Source of the DNA: Panax quinquefolius
Lineage: Eukaryota; Streptophyta; Magnoliopsida; Apiales; Araliaceae
NCBI GenBank assembly: GCA_020205615.1
Contig: CM035168.1
Coordinates: 3,613,830 to 3,677,829, forward strand
Direction of reading: 5' to 3'
DNA: 64,000 nucleotides
Shown: positions 37,161-49,128 of the stretch, in pieces
Numbering within the stretch: the stretch's first letter is position 1
Layout of the letters: each line of letters begins with the position of its first letter
Notes under the pieces: generated by a model
The model's input: only the letters and a program-made list of their open reading frames with translations
The model's database searches: none
Told to the model about the DNA's origin: nothing
Position numbers and translations under genes: made by a program

Positions 37161-39610
37161 AGTATAAAATGAACTATTTCAATTTTGTGGGAATCAAATC
37201 GTCAAAAGAAATTAGAATAAGAACTCCAAGTATGCAATGGCGTGATGGCGATGTGGCATGGCGATATATGCGGCGAGAGAGGAGGATGATGAACATTAGC
37301 TCCTTCATAATTTTTTATTTTAAATTTTTTCATTTTGATTTGAATTTTGAAACATGGATTTGAAATTGTTGTTAGAGACAAGATTTGAATTTGAATTTGA
37401 ATTATTAGTTATCCTTGATTTTAGGTTTCCTTATTAATATGAATTGTACTATTTTTGTAATAATTACATTTTTTTTATAATTATTTAGTTGATGCACTTT
37501 TTTTATAATTACTTTCTATTTGTTGTATACTTATGTAAATTACCCTTTAAACTAAACCCAGTTTATGAGGCCAATTCTAAAGTTTCTTTCAGAATTTGGA
37601 TGGAACTTTTCCCCATCTATTGCTAATATTATAGGGGCCACACCGACAGGATTTGAAAATAAATGGCCGGGCTAGAATAGAAAGATAAGTAAATTTTGTT
37701 AAGTCGTCTTTCCTTGTCAGAAACAATAACCAGTCCCATTTTTAATAAAATTTGTTAATCGTCAGTTTCAAGATCGGTGTATTTATTTTATTACAAAAAT
37801 AAAGACTTTAATTTGAATGCTTCAAAACCTTTTATCACGTCTCGACCTGACAATATAGTTAATTAATTGTCAATCAACCTATATTAACTGAAACCAAATA
37901 GGTTAATTAACTAATTTTTCAAACTAATTAGCTTCATAACTAATTCACGTCACATGGTCCAAACTAATTAGTTTCAATTTTTCAAGCAACTAATAAAATT
38001 CTCACAAATTGTCATGAATATATAGATAGATTTTAATATTTTCTCGCTCCAAGTATGAATTTTTAAAGTTAATTTAAATTTAAAATTAATATGAATTTTT
38101 TAAATGTTGAACAATACAATTATGTTATTTTCAAAAATTAAAATAAATTTAAAATATTTGATATATAAACTCGGGCTATTGACAAAACTTATTCTTATTT
38201 ACTATTCATTATATCAATAATACTCCCAAGAGTCACGACTTTTTCTTCATAAAATGCAATATCTTGTGTATGAGAAAGACTGATTAATTACTTAGGCTTT
38301 GACTAATTCCACAGTACTGGACGGACTGCTTATTAGTGGTGAATAATAGGAGTACTAAAAAAATTGAAGAAATCGTCCAAACCGAACCACATACATACCA
38401 AATTTGACTCACAAGACCTGCAGTCACCCGCAATTTTGTGGCTCTCGGGATTTTCACGGATGGACGTTTGGTTTGAAGGTTTCTAGAAAAGCTGCAAGTT
38501 GGATTTCATTCACGTCACCCAAAAATTAAGGTTTCACCGCATAAATATTTGTTGGAGTAATGTTAATGCGTTGCGTATGTAAAATATTAAAATTAAAATT
38601 TTATTAAATTTAGAGGATTAAATAGACAAATAAAATAATATATGCTAAGAGTTCTCATCGCATTATATATAAAAATTCCCTTTAATGCGAACGTTGTCAT
38701 TTTCTTTTTCTCCTTCTGAACATTAATGCAAAACGACGTTGTCTAATTAGCAACGGTTAGTTGCGAAGTTTTGAGGGGTCCTTATAGATACCGGCCGCTA
38801 CCATCATACCCTTATTTGAATTTTATGGACTCGATCAAACAAGTTCCATGCATGACTTTTGAATTGACTTCACAAAGATAAACTTTTCATGCCAAGTCAA
38901 CCTTATCAAGGTAGTAGTACTGGTACATCTCTCATAATTTGTTGAGATATAAATGGGCAACTAATTAACACGTTCGTACGTATAGTGGCTTACTAATATA
39001 GTAGGACAATTTAATTTAATGAGCAACTCTACTTATAATGAAGATTTGTATAATTAATAGACATTCTTGTGCAAGCAAAATACAATTTGTTGATTAGAAA
39101 CTAGAATTATTATTACCAAAAGCTTTTGGAATAAAATTATCTCAAAGTCTAATTTGACTTAATTTACAAGGAAAAAAAGGCCTTTGTCAAGGAGGCAATA
39201 TATATATTTTATACTTCCCCTTTCAAAAATCTGGGATAAAAAGTTAATTAAATAATATATAAATTTAAATCAATTATCTAAATTTAATGGACGATAAGTT
39301 ACAAGAATTTTTATTTCTATAAATTAAATAAATTATGTTAATTTTATATCTGAAAATATCTTAAATTAATTTTAAAGAGTAAACTTGGACGATTACAAGG
39401 GATGATTTGGTATGGTAAATAATGTGAAAGCTAAGAAGAGGAAGGAGGGAGCAGGTGGCGGGAGAGAGGAGATATAGCCAGATAGGTATCGTGAGAGGCA
39501 TGAATGCAGTTAATGGAGTTTTGGGGTATCATGCATGCATTCATTTTCAATTTCAGACTGGGCTGCCTCTCATTTAATGACATACTGCAATGGGAGTGTC
39601 TAACTCTGTC

Positions 39611-39613
<3 letters not shown>
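37161..39613. other. Intergenic, nothing recognised
   Basis: AT-rich sequence with no coding frame of interest. TACTTCCCCTTTC (39212) and TTCTCGCTCCAAG (38041) resemble single degenerate MITE ends. Confidence 0.5.

Positions 39614-39701
<88 letters not shown>
39614..39701. repeat. (AT)n-(GT)n compound microsatellite
   Basis: About 30 AT units followed by 14 GT units. Frames of YIYIYI and HTHTHT residues on either strand come from it. Confidence 0.97.
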
Positions 39702-39704
<3 letters not shown>

Positions 39705-39806
39705 CTACACATGTATATGCAAATTAATTAGTGATCTACTTAACTACTCCATTAGTTTCATTGCGTACCAATCTATATATGCTACTCCATATCCACGCCC
39801 CACTAA

Positions 39807-40217
39807 AGTTGTGTTTGATAAATTTGGAAATTAAGATCTGAATGATTATGATGTTTTAATAAATTAGATCATCTGAATGGTTATGAAGTCTGAATCTAAA
39901 ATTTTTTTTGATAACTAAAAAATAAGTTGTCACTTAATGACACTATTTTACCATTTTAAAAGGTAAAATTTTATTTAATAATTATAAATATTCAATTTAA
40001 TAAAAATGAGTGCATAATATTGTTGAATATATTTATATATAAAAAAATTATCAAAAAAATTTCATTAAGAGGTACCTCTTAATTATTAAGATTTCATTTT
40101 CTGTCTTACTGATTAAGAGGCATTCAGAGGTAATAAAAAAACAAACAAACAACATATACCTCTTAGCGAATAAGAGACAGTCCATTAAGAGACAATCAGA
40201 TATAAACAATCAGCACC
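39807..40217. mobile_element. Tourist-like MITE (411 bp) upstream of HDG2
   Basis: Flanked by TAA at 39804-39806 and 40218-40220. The ends are loosely inverted (GTTGTGTTTGATAAA versus, complemented, GGTGCTGATTGTTTATATCT), with internal TCTGAATG and TTAAGAGG motifs as in the related element at 23792-24182. Confidence 0.75.
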
Positions 40218-40375
40218 TAAGTAGAATGTGCTACTTAAGTACACTATTTGTTTACATGCATGAGTAAGTGACTAACTGCGGAGTAATTCCAAATGCAAAC
40301 TATTAGAGTGTGTCTATATATATACACACATATATATGTAGTATACAACTATACATACATATATAACACCAACTA

Positions 40376-40383
40376 TAAATGTA
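40376..40383 (+). promoter_or_regulatory. L1 box (distal), TAAATGTA
   Basis: Exact match to the L1-box consensus TAAATGYA, bound by class IV HD-ZIP factors in epidermal promoters, 681 bp upstream of the HDG2 start codon. Chance matches are possible in AT-rich DNA. Confidence 0.4.
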
Positions 40384-40472
40384 TTTGCATTGTCATTTCT
40401 ATGGTGCAAGCCTGGTTTTAATACTTGGAACTCAAGTTTGAATTTCACACAAAAGTTAATCAGGGATTTAAG

Positions 40473-40477
<5 letters not shown>

Positions 40478-40540
<63 letters not shown>
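40478..40540. repeat. (AT)n microsatellite between the two L1 boxes
   Basis: About 31 AT units in the upstream region of HDG2. Confidence 0.96.
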
Positions 40541-40544
<4 letters not shown>

Positions 40545-40676
40545 GTGTTTGCTAGCCGTCAACCCCATACGTACAAAGACGATGAGAAAATATAGTAAAC
40601 CATAATAACTCATTTTCTCTCTCTATATTTATTTCTCTGTGTAGCAATTAATTACAGCTAGCTAGCTCTTGTCTAA

Positions 40677-40684
40677 TAAATGCA
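40677..40684 (+). promoter_or_regulatory. L1 box (proximal), TAAATGCA
   Basis: Second exact TAAATGYA match, about 160 bp upstream of the candidate TATA box of the HD-ZIP IV gene. The ATML1 and PDF2 promoters carry L1 boxes and are autoregulated, so the position fits. Confidence 0.55.
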
Positions 40685-40840
40685 ATGCAATATCTCTACT
40701 TATTGCAATAACTCCTTCCTCATATTAGCTGCCACATTTTTCTTTCTCCTCCATTATCGTAATTTTCTTTTTTCCTTCTTGAACCAACCTTCAATCCTCT
40801 CAGTACCCTCGTCGCCTGGCTAGCTAGCTAGCTACCGTCC

Positions 40841-40850
40841 TATATATAAA
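40841..40850 (+). promoter_or_regulatory. Candidate TATA box of HDG2
   Basis: TATATATAAA 207 bp upstream of the ATG, following a GCTAGC-rich stretch. It would leave a 5' UTR of about 175 nt if transcription starts some 30 bp downstream. Confidence 0.5.
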
Positions 40851-41056
40851 TTTCAACTTACCGACCACCACATTTGCATTCTCCGATGTCAAAGACCCAG
40901 AGGAGGAGAGAGTCGGTTTAAAGATCTGAACTTCTTCTCGATTATATATATAAACATACATATGTAGATAGATAGACTTGTACGTCTTCTTAGAGTGGTT
41001 CAACAAAAGCTCCACTAGCTAGCAACTTTTTTAGGGTTTGTGTAGCGGTGTGAAAG

Positions 41057-42529
41057 ATGCCTGCCGGAATGCTGACTCCGGCGAGACAAACCCTTGGCAG
41101 TGGATACAATGGAACATCTTCTTCTTCTGCTGGGTATAATTCCCTTATTCAGGTGAGCAGCTAGCTACCTAGCTAGCTAGGTCAACCACTTAATTTCTTA
41201 TTTACACTATCTCGATATCTCTCTATTAATTAATTTTATGACATCATATCCTTACACCAGTACCCCTCTTTCCTTTTTGTTTTCTTATTTATTTTAAGTA
41301 TTGTCTTCTTGTCATGGAAAATTGTTAGCATCTGTCTTCTTATATCGGAAATGGCTTAAAATATAGTGGTTGCTTAGAGTAATGAGCTCCTCTTAACAAA
41401 AGTCTTTGGCCTTTTCAAGTAAATCCATCTCTAACTTTGAAAAACGCGTATATAGAGAGAGAGACTTTTTTCCCATTCCTATAAATTTCTGGTCAACTGT
41501 TTCTTACTCATTTTGGTACTTAGTCAATTTCAAATAATAAATTAAAATAATTTTGATAATTCACTACCTCTTCTCTACTTCACTCCACTGTCTTTACTAC
41601 TAGACTCTCTATCAAATACAAACACAAAGAGAAACTAATTTGAGTTTGCCGGACTGAAAATGATCAATCAGAGTAGTTATATATAAGCATAATTTTATTG
41701 TTGTACATTCATTTTATGACTGGGTATAAATTAGTTATTATAGTTGTACCTTCAATTCCAGCAGCAGCCTAATAATATGATGATGGAGGGTCAGCTAATT
41801 TTGCCACTAGCAGAAATGGCGCAAAGCAACTCCGAAGGAGATACAATGGGTAGAATCAGAGCCGGAGGAGATATGGACGAATTAGACGAAAGCAGATCTG
41901 GCGGCGGCAGCGAAAACCAAGACCAAGACGGAGGTGGCGCATCCGGTGAGGATCAAGATGCTACTGCCAGTCAGCCGGGCAAAGGCAAGAGAAAGCGCTA
42001 CCATCGCCATACTCAAGAACAGATCCAACAAATGGAAGCGTATGTGAACTTATGTTGATTAATTAAATTGGCAAATAATTAAAGATAACTGTTATTTTCA
42101 CAGTTGAAAATTGATATTTTATCAAGTTTTCTCACATAAGTATAAATGTAGAATCTATTACAATTCATGTTTAATTATGTAGAACGTCACTTTTACTTGT
42201 AAAAATATTAATTCTCATAATTAAAATATTTAATCGATTATGTAGTTATTTAAATTACATTAAAATTGTTATAATGTACTAATTTGATTTCGACTCATTA
42301 GGTTCTTTAAGGAGTGCCCGCACCCTGATGACAAGCAAAGAAAGGAACTTGGCAAGAGATTAGGGCTAGTGCCTCTTCAAGTCAAGTTTTGGTTTCAAAA
42401 CAAGCGCACCCAAATTAAGGTACTAATTAAATTCATTAAAAAATAATCAATACATTTAAATGTCTTGCATTAAATGAATACTAGGGACCGTAACATTTTC
42501 TTAGGTGCTAGACATAATGGGTGTTCAAG

Positions 42530-42581
<52 letters not shown>

Positions 42582-44766
42582 CAAGTACTTGTCCTTAATC
42601 CGTTACATATACTGGTGTATATAAGATATGTACAATTAATAAACTAATTTTTGTTCTCTCACAGACACAAAATGAGCGCCATGAGAATACCAATCTCCGA
42701 GCTGAGAATGAAAGGCTTCGAGCTGAAAATATTAGGTTTAGAGAAGCTCTTAGCAATACATCATGCCCTAATTGTGGCGGTCCAACTGCTATAGGTGAAA
42801 TATCATACGATGAACATCATGTGAGGTTGGAAAATGCCCATCTAAGAGAAGAGGTACTACTAATCAATACTATTAAAGCAATTTTAATCCTTTTACGGGC
42901 TTTAACAATCTTCGTGCTTGTAATTTTTTTTTTTTAACGTTTTGGTTGAATTTTTATTTCAGATTGATAGGCTTTCTTCTATAGCTGCAAAGTACGTTGG
43001 CAGTAAGGTTACACCAAACTACCCCATGCTCTCTCATCCGGACCTAGTAGCTCCCCCTCCACTAGATCTAGGGTTTGGAAATAATAGTTTTGGGCCGCAA
43101 CAGCCAGGTGGTATTGGAGGGGAGATGTATGCGGCAGGAGACATATTAAGGTCAATCAATGGACCACCTACCGAGGAAATTAAGCCCATGATCATCGAGC
43201 TTGCTGTTGCGGCAATGGAAGAGCTAACGAGAATGGCTCAGGCGGGTGAACCGTTGTGGGTGCCAGGGCTTAATGGTGCAACTAGTATGCTAAGTGAGGA
43301 GGAATACATTAGGACATTTCCCCGAGGCCTTGGCCCCAGACCGGCAGGATTTCAATATGAAGCCTCGCGTGAAACTGTCGTTGTTATAATGAACCACATT
43401 AACCTTGTTGAGATTTTGATGAACGTGGTATGGTCTACGTATCCCATCTAATCCAAAATAAAAGACTAATTTTAATTTTATTTTTGAAATAGGATAATTA
43501 TGAATCTCTAAGTTATGATGGGATAAATAATTCTTAATCGAATTTACTTGTGTTAACCAGAATCAATGGTCAACTATGTTTTCTGGCATTGTTTCGAGAG
43601 CAATGACATTGGAAGTGTTATCGAATGGAGTAGCTGGGAACTATAATGGAGCCCTACAAGTGGTAATTAGAAATTTGCTTAGAATCTACCTAGCTATTTG
43701 TATATTATGCTATGTAAAAAAGGATTCTTAACAAATATCAAATTGTGCTTTTTAAATTTAGATGACTGCAGAATTTCAAGTCCCATCACCTCTAGTTCCG
43801 ACTCGTGAGAGCTATTTTTTGAGGTACTGTAAACAACATTCTGATGGGACTTGGGCAGTGGTTGATGTTTCCTTGGACAATTTACGCCCAAGTCCCGCAG
43901 TGAGATGCCGGAGAAGGCCATCTGGATGTTTGATTCAAGAGATGCCAAATGGATACTCACAGGTAATCAATACATAAAACTATATCTTAATTATTTCTTG
44001 TAATCAACCCAATGCAATTCTAAACATACGAGTATTTTGCAATAAACTTAAAAATTAAGAACAGTTTTTATATATCAACTTTATCATAAATCACTGCAAG
44101 AGTACAACTCAGTATATATATAGCTTAAGGGTTTACATTCATTTAAACTTCTGTAGGAACAACATTAGGAGCTACATTATCTAGAAGGGTTTTCATTCAT
44201 TCATTTGCAATTTCTAAAATTATTTACCAAAATTTAAAATAATATGTATACTTAATTAATCTAAAAATTACTTTATAAAACTCATGTTTTTATTTTTTTT
44301 TATCCTTAGCCTAAGGAAGTGTTTATGTTAATATTTCATTTCTTTTAATCATCAAGCATTTTGCTCCTTTCGTAATTTATTTTGTTGATTTGTTTTTGAA
44401 CAAAATCAGAAGTCATTTGCCCTAATATTTTAAAATGGAGGGAGTATTAAACCCTAATCTCATCTAATTTTGTCCACCTTATTTATACTCTAGGTTACAT
44501 GGATCGAGCATGTTGAGGTAGACGACAGAGGCGTTCACAATCTCTATAAGCCTCTAATTGATGCCGGACTGGGATTTGGGGCAAAGAGATGGGTCGCCAC
44601 GCTAGATCGACAGTGTGAACGTCTTGCAAGTGCCATGGCAACAAATGTTCCAACTAATTCTTTTAACAATATTGGTAATCTTACATTGCTATTAATCTCT
44701 ATTTTATTTAATTATATATAGTATTTACATATTAATATATAATTACTCTTTATTGGTTACAATTAA

Positions 44767-44813
<47 letters not shown>

Positions 44814-45320
44814 GACAAGTCCAGACGGAAGAAAGAGTATGTTGAAGCTGGCTGAGAGAATGGTGATAAGCTTTAGTGCAGGAGTGAGCGGGTCTACAGC
44901 GCATAAATGGACGACATTGTCTGGAAATTTAGCTGACAATGTGAGGATCATGACGCGAAAGAGCATAGATGATCCTGGTAGACCCCCTGGTATTGTGCTA
45001 AGTGCTGCCACTTCATTTTGGCTTCCGGTTCCCCCAAAGACTGTTTTTGATTTTCTTCGTGATGAGAACTCGAGGAGTCAGGTACTTAATTACCTAAAGT
45101 TTTGAAGCATTACAAATTTTAAGTTATGTGATTATATATAAATCTCACAGTGCACTTTGATTACTTACATTAATTAATTATTAACAGTGGGACATTCTTT
45201 CAAATGGGGGTGTTACTCAAGAAATGGCACACTTTGCTAATGGCCGTGAAACTGGCAACTGTGTTTCTCTACTTCGAGTACATGTAATTAAGTTTCCACT
45301 AACTTGGTTATCAGAATCAT

Positions 45321-45359
<39 letters not shown>

Positions 45360-45769
45360 AACTAATTAACCTTGACAAATTTTGATAGAGTGCGAATTCG
45401 AGCCAAAGTACAATGCTGATATTACAAGAAAGTTTCAGTGACCCAACGGCTTCCTTTATCGTTTATGCCCCTGTGGATATCATGTCTATGAACGTGGTAA
45501 TAAATGGGGGAGATCCGGACTATGTGGCCCTTCTTCCCTCAGGATTTGCTATACTCCCGGATGGACCTCCTTTGCAAGATGGGGAAGGCTGTGAACCTCG
45601 CTCTTCTGGATCCCTCTTGACTGTCGCATTTCAGATTTTAGTTGATTCGGTTCCTACTGCAAAAATTTCACTTGGATCAGTTGCCACTGTAAACAATCTC
45701 ATCGCCTGCACAGTAGAAAGGATTGAAGATGCAGTGGCAGGCAACAGTGCCAGAGCCACAAGCCTATGA
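41057..45769 (+). CDS. HDG2: Class IV HD-ZIP transcription factor, HDG2-like (792 aa)
   Basis: Exons: 41057-41152, 41762-42039, 42302-42419, 42665-42853, 42963-43427, 43561-43662, 43762-43962, 44494-44674, 44810-45081, 45188-45283, 45389-45769. All GT-AG, frames join, 2379 nt. Domains: Gly/Ser/Asp-rich N-terminus from MPAGML; homeodomain about 107-166 ([10 protein letters not shown]; recognition helix [13 protein letters not shown], 152-164); zipper-loop-zipper about 167-240 with the CPNC pair at 198/201; START domain about 300-532 ([27 protein letters not shown]); C-terminal SAD to [10 protein letters not shown]. The MPAG start, [12 protein letters not shown] and [13 protein letters not shown] favour HDG2 over PDF2/ATML1 or ANL2. 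Class IV factors bind L1 boxes and set epidermal fate; Arabidopsis HDG2 promotes stomatal and trichome differentiation. No break seen. Introns 3, 8 and 10 carry (TA)n tracts. Confidence 0.96.
42534..42578. repeat. (AT)n microsatellite, HDG2 intron 3
   Basis: About 22 AT units between exons 3 and 4. Confidence 0.95.
44771..44809 (+). repeat. (TA)n tract forming the 3' splice site of HDG2 intron 8
   Basis: About 19 TA units run directly into the AG acceptor (TATATATAG, then TG of exon 9). There is no conventional pyrimidine tract. Plant introns tolerate U/A-rich ends, so splicing is plausible, but the acceptor distance to the branch point changes with repeat length. Confidence 0.9.
45322..45357. 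repeat. (AT)n microsatellite, HDG2 intron 10
   Basis: About 17 AT units between exons 10 and 11. Confidence 0.95.
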
Positions 45770-45787
45770 ATTAATGATATATTTGTG

Positions 45788-45899
45788 GTGAGTTGATTAA
45801 TATGTACACCGTCCTTAATTAACTTTTACTTTATTGGATAAGTTTTCATAATTATAAAAATAGTGAAATTTTATTAAACTAATTCGTTTGTGCTTGTAG
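45788..45899 (+). other. Candidate 3' UTR intron of HDG2
   Basis: Eighteen nt after the stop codon a donor (TTGTG, then GTGAGTTG) pairs with an acceptor CTTGTAG at 45893-45899. Being so close to the stop codon, it should not trigger nonsense-mediated decay. Needs transcript evidence. Confidence 0.4.
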
Positions 45900-46135
45900 T
45901 TCTGGAGGTGATATAATTAAGAGGAGAAAGATTGTTGATGAAATATCTAAGAGTAGAAGTTAGAATGAAGTCAAGATCGCACCCTCATTATTCCTTTGAC
46001 TATATATGGTGTTCTTTTGGAGCAAATAAAGGCAACCTAATTAAGCACAAGACAGTTTCTGCAAAGGGAAGAGGTTCGGGCATTGACTTCTTAAAGGAGG
46101 TTGAAGAACTTAATATATATATATGCACTAAGAAC

Positions 46136-46176
<41 letters not shown>

Positions 46177-46891
46177 CTAATTTCCTTAATTATTGGCTTA
46201 GGACTAGGTTTTTGGATGAGTAGGGTTTTGATAATTAAATTGTGTTACCCTTTCCAACTTCTCTTCTTGTTTGTTTTGTTTCTAAGAATGGTTTAATTTA
46301 AACTTGTAGCTGGCTTGAGTTTTTCCCCCCAAATTTAATATAATTTGAAATGCTTTTAGTTTAGTATGAGCGGATTTTGATTTATTTGATTTCCTATAAG
46401 GTTCAATTTACGTACTAATCTCGAACCTGACTGATGTTATAAAGTTTTGATTTGCGTATATATGTGATCGTGTACGTAATCCTTTTGGACGTTTCAATTA
46501 AATTATGTTGAGCTTTATTTTAAGGTGTGATTATGATATAATTCCAAGCCAATTAATTAAGTGCAATGTCAAATTAAAAGAACAATATGATAGATATTAA
46601 TTGTACGTTACGGTTTAGAAATTGCAACAACGAAAAAAAAGGCAAAAAGAAAAAATGTCCGAGTTTGAAGCTTTTAAGGTTTAGAAGATCCCCCTCTTCG
46701 AGTCCTGAAAGTTACCCCGTAGCAATTAATCGGTCTTGCTAATTAAATAGTTTGAGTTTATTCGTCAATCACAACTTGTTATACATATATAGATTTCGAT
46801 CAAAATGTCGTTGACATTGAAAATTAACTTCATGCATGGTTGATCCATCAGAATTCCTACTTATTTTTCATCATATACTATATATATCACC

Positions 46892-46947
<56 letters not shown>

Positions 46948-48222
46948 CGAACCAAAAAAAATTATATATTAACAAGTAGAGTCACAATCGTCCTAAAAAT
47001 TAGAATAAATAAAATATAAGATAAACAAAATTTAAATTTAATATCGTTATCCAAACCTCCACAAACCGTATAAAGTTGTAACCATTGTTACTTGATTAAC
47101 TCAATTATAAAATAGATGTTATGTTATGTAAATAACATAATTTCAAGCATTCGTAATTCATAGTTGGGGATTATATTTAAGATTTTAGTACCTCTTGTAA
47201 TATTAAGCTCACAAAATTTTTAATTAAGAATTAATATTAATTAGTAAGTTTCAAGAATTAAAATTTTTAAAATTATATTACTTATATAATTTATAATAAT
47301 TATGATTGTATTTACTAAATAAATAACTTTTCTAATTTTAAAATTTAAATTTTTTAATTAAATCAAGAAAATTAAAGTCTCTTTTCTTGAAAGCAAACAT
47401 CAATTACTGCATAGTCATTAGTTTAATTCCTTTTAGTTGCCATAATACAATATGTAAAACTTAATTTCACAATATGTGGTTATTGTATATATAAATATTA
47501 ACTCTACAATTTCTAAACAGTTACAGGAATGAGGTAACTAATTAATATGGAACCATATATGGGTCGTGTAGAATTTTATAGTTCCACTTTCTCTTTTTTT
47601 GGTTAGGTTTGGTGAATCGGTGATAATCGGGAATTGGTTAAAAAGTGGTGGTACGTTTATAAATTGAAGTCTCTTTTCCTGTTTTTATTTTTTATTTTTT
47701 AATTTTATTTGGTACTGGGAGATTTATATTTCAATTTTATAAGACACTAAGAAATTAAAAGTTAGCTATCAAGTGGTGATTTAAACCTATATCAAACCAC
47801 ATTGATATCACAATATTATGGATGTTAGATTTGTCTTCTATATAACAACTTCACATTTGGTATTTATATGTCAAATTTCTAAAATGCCACTGCTGAGAGT
47901 CACAGTAATTCAGGTTATTGGTATAACAAACTCTCTCCCTGAATTTATATCTCAATTATCCTAACGAAATATTCTTTGCTGACATGATAATTAGTTATTA
48001 AAATTGAATACTATTATTTGTATTTTGACCATATAAATAAATAAAATTATAAACTATTCATATTCAATTATCATGTTCGCATGGAAGAGCTTTATGCTAA
48101 AACCAAGGTTAAACGGGATATTGCGGACAATATTGCAGAAAACAAATGCCGTTATATCTTCTAATTCTGCCTATTCTATTTAAATTGAAAGAATTCATTC
48201 ACTCAGTACTATATATTGTTGT
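45900..48222. other. HDG2 3' flank and intergenic
   Basis: Probable HDG2 3' UTR up to about 46350, with (AT)n tracts at 46138-46174 and 46895-46943. The rest is AT-rich with no gene seen. Confidence 0.5.
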
Positions 48223-48786
48223 TAGGGCAGTAAATGGTAACCAAAAAATAGGATATTTGTTTAAAACGGATATTATTCTTATTCGACTTAAACGGATATT
48301 ATTCGTATTCGATTAGAGATATTTGCAAACAAACGAATATGAATACGGATATATATGTATATTCGTATCCGTTTAACATCTGTCTGCCAACATATTTATT
48401 GGAACGAGTCTTATTATAAAAGTATAATATTTTTAATATTTTTAAAAGGAAATATTTTATTAAATAAAGTGATAATTTTTTTGTCTTTTGAATTTTATTA
48501 TTTAATCAAATGGTCGACGATGATTGTATTATATTATATTAATATCATAATAGTAATTTTTTAATTATTTATTTACTAATGTTAATTAATTATGCTAGTG
48601 AATTCGGTTAGTTATTCGGAAATAAATAATATTCGAATTCGAATACGTTTTTGAATATCGAATTCGAATGGTAACTTAAGAAATCCGTCGAATATCGAAT
48701 ACGAATACGGATAACATATTTTTTTTTTGAACTATGAATACGAATATCACTATATTCAGATTCAAATATATTCATTTACAACCCTA
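48223..48786. mobile_element. Non-autonomous hAT-like element, 564 bp
   Basis: Starts TAGGGCAGTAAATGGTAA and ends with the complement of TAGGGTTGTAAATGAATA. It is flanked by ATTGTTGT (48215-48222) and ATTATTAT (48787-48794), a plausible 8-bp duplication with two transitions. The interior is built of repeated CGAATACGAATA / TATTCG motifs. No coding capacity. Confidence 0.65.
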
Positions 48787-49020
48787 ATTATTATGATCAT
48801 TATTGTAGTCATCTCGAAAAATATAACCTTTCTGCGAAGAACCTTGTTTACTGATTAGGACCTTTATTTTATTGTAAATTTTCAAATTTAAGAGACAAAA
48901 CAGTTAAATAAAGAATTATTCAAGTATATCTACAATTCTTTTATTACAAAGTCTCTCATAATATCATACAAAATTCTAAGCAGTGACTAGATAATTAATT
49001 GGTAAAAAAAGCATCATTCT

Positions 49021-49046
49021 AGGCCTCTCTCTAAGCAAGAGGGCCT
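49021..49046. repeat. Short hairpin in GPT 3' flank
   Basis: AGGCCTCTC and, a few bases on, GAGGGCCT form an imperfect inverted repeat about 85 bp past the GPT stop codon, followed by GGTTCAACCCCC. The latter resembles a polymerase III B box, but no A box or tRNA fold is evident. Confidence 0.35.
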
Positions 49047-49128
49047 AGGTTCAACCCCCTTCCCAAATTAGCAAAAAGAAAATCCATCCTCTTCCCTTGG
49101 ATTTTTCACACCCTTTCCCACAAATTGT

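Noticed and set aside
39431..39731. Frames of HTHTHT / YIYIYI residues on both strands
   Set aside because: Translation of the (AT)n-(GT)n microsatellite; the same applies near 40314-40613, 52780-53059, 53452-53682 and 58533-58917.
41744..43451. Separate small genes at 41744-42058 and 42942-43451
   Set aside because: They are single exons of the HDG2 gene extended into introns; the homeodomain and START frame continue across GT-AG junctions.
49021..49080. Possible tRNA or SINE from a GGTTCAACCCCC motif
   Set aside because: No A box at the right distance, no cloverleaf and no A-rich tail.
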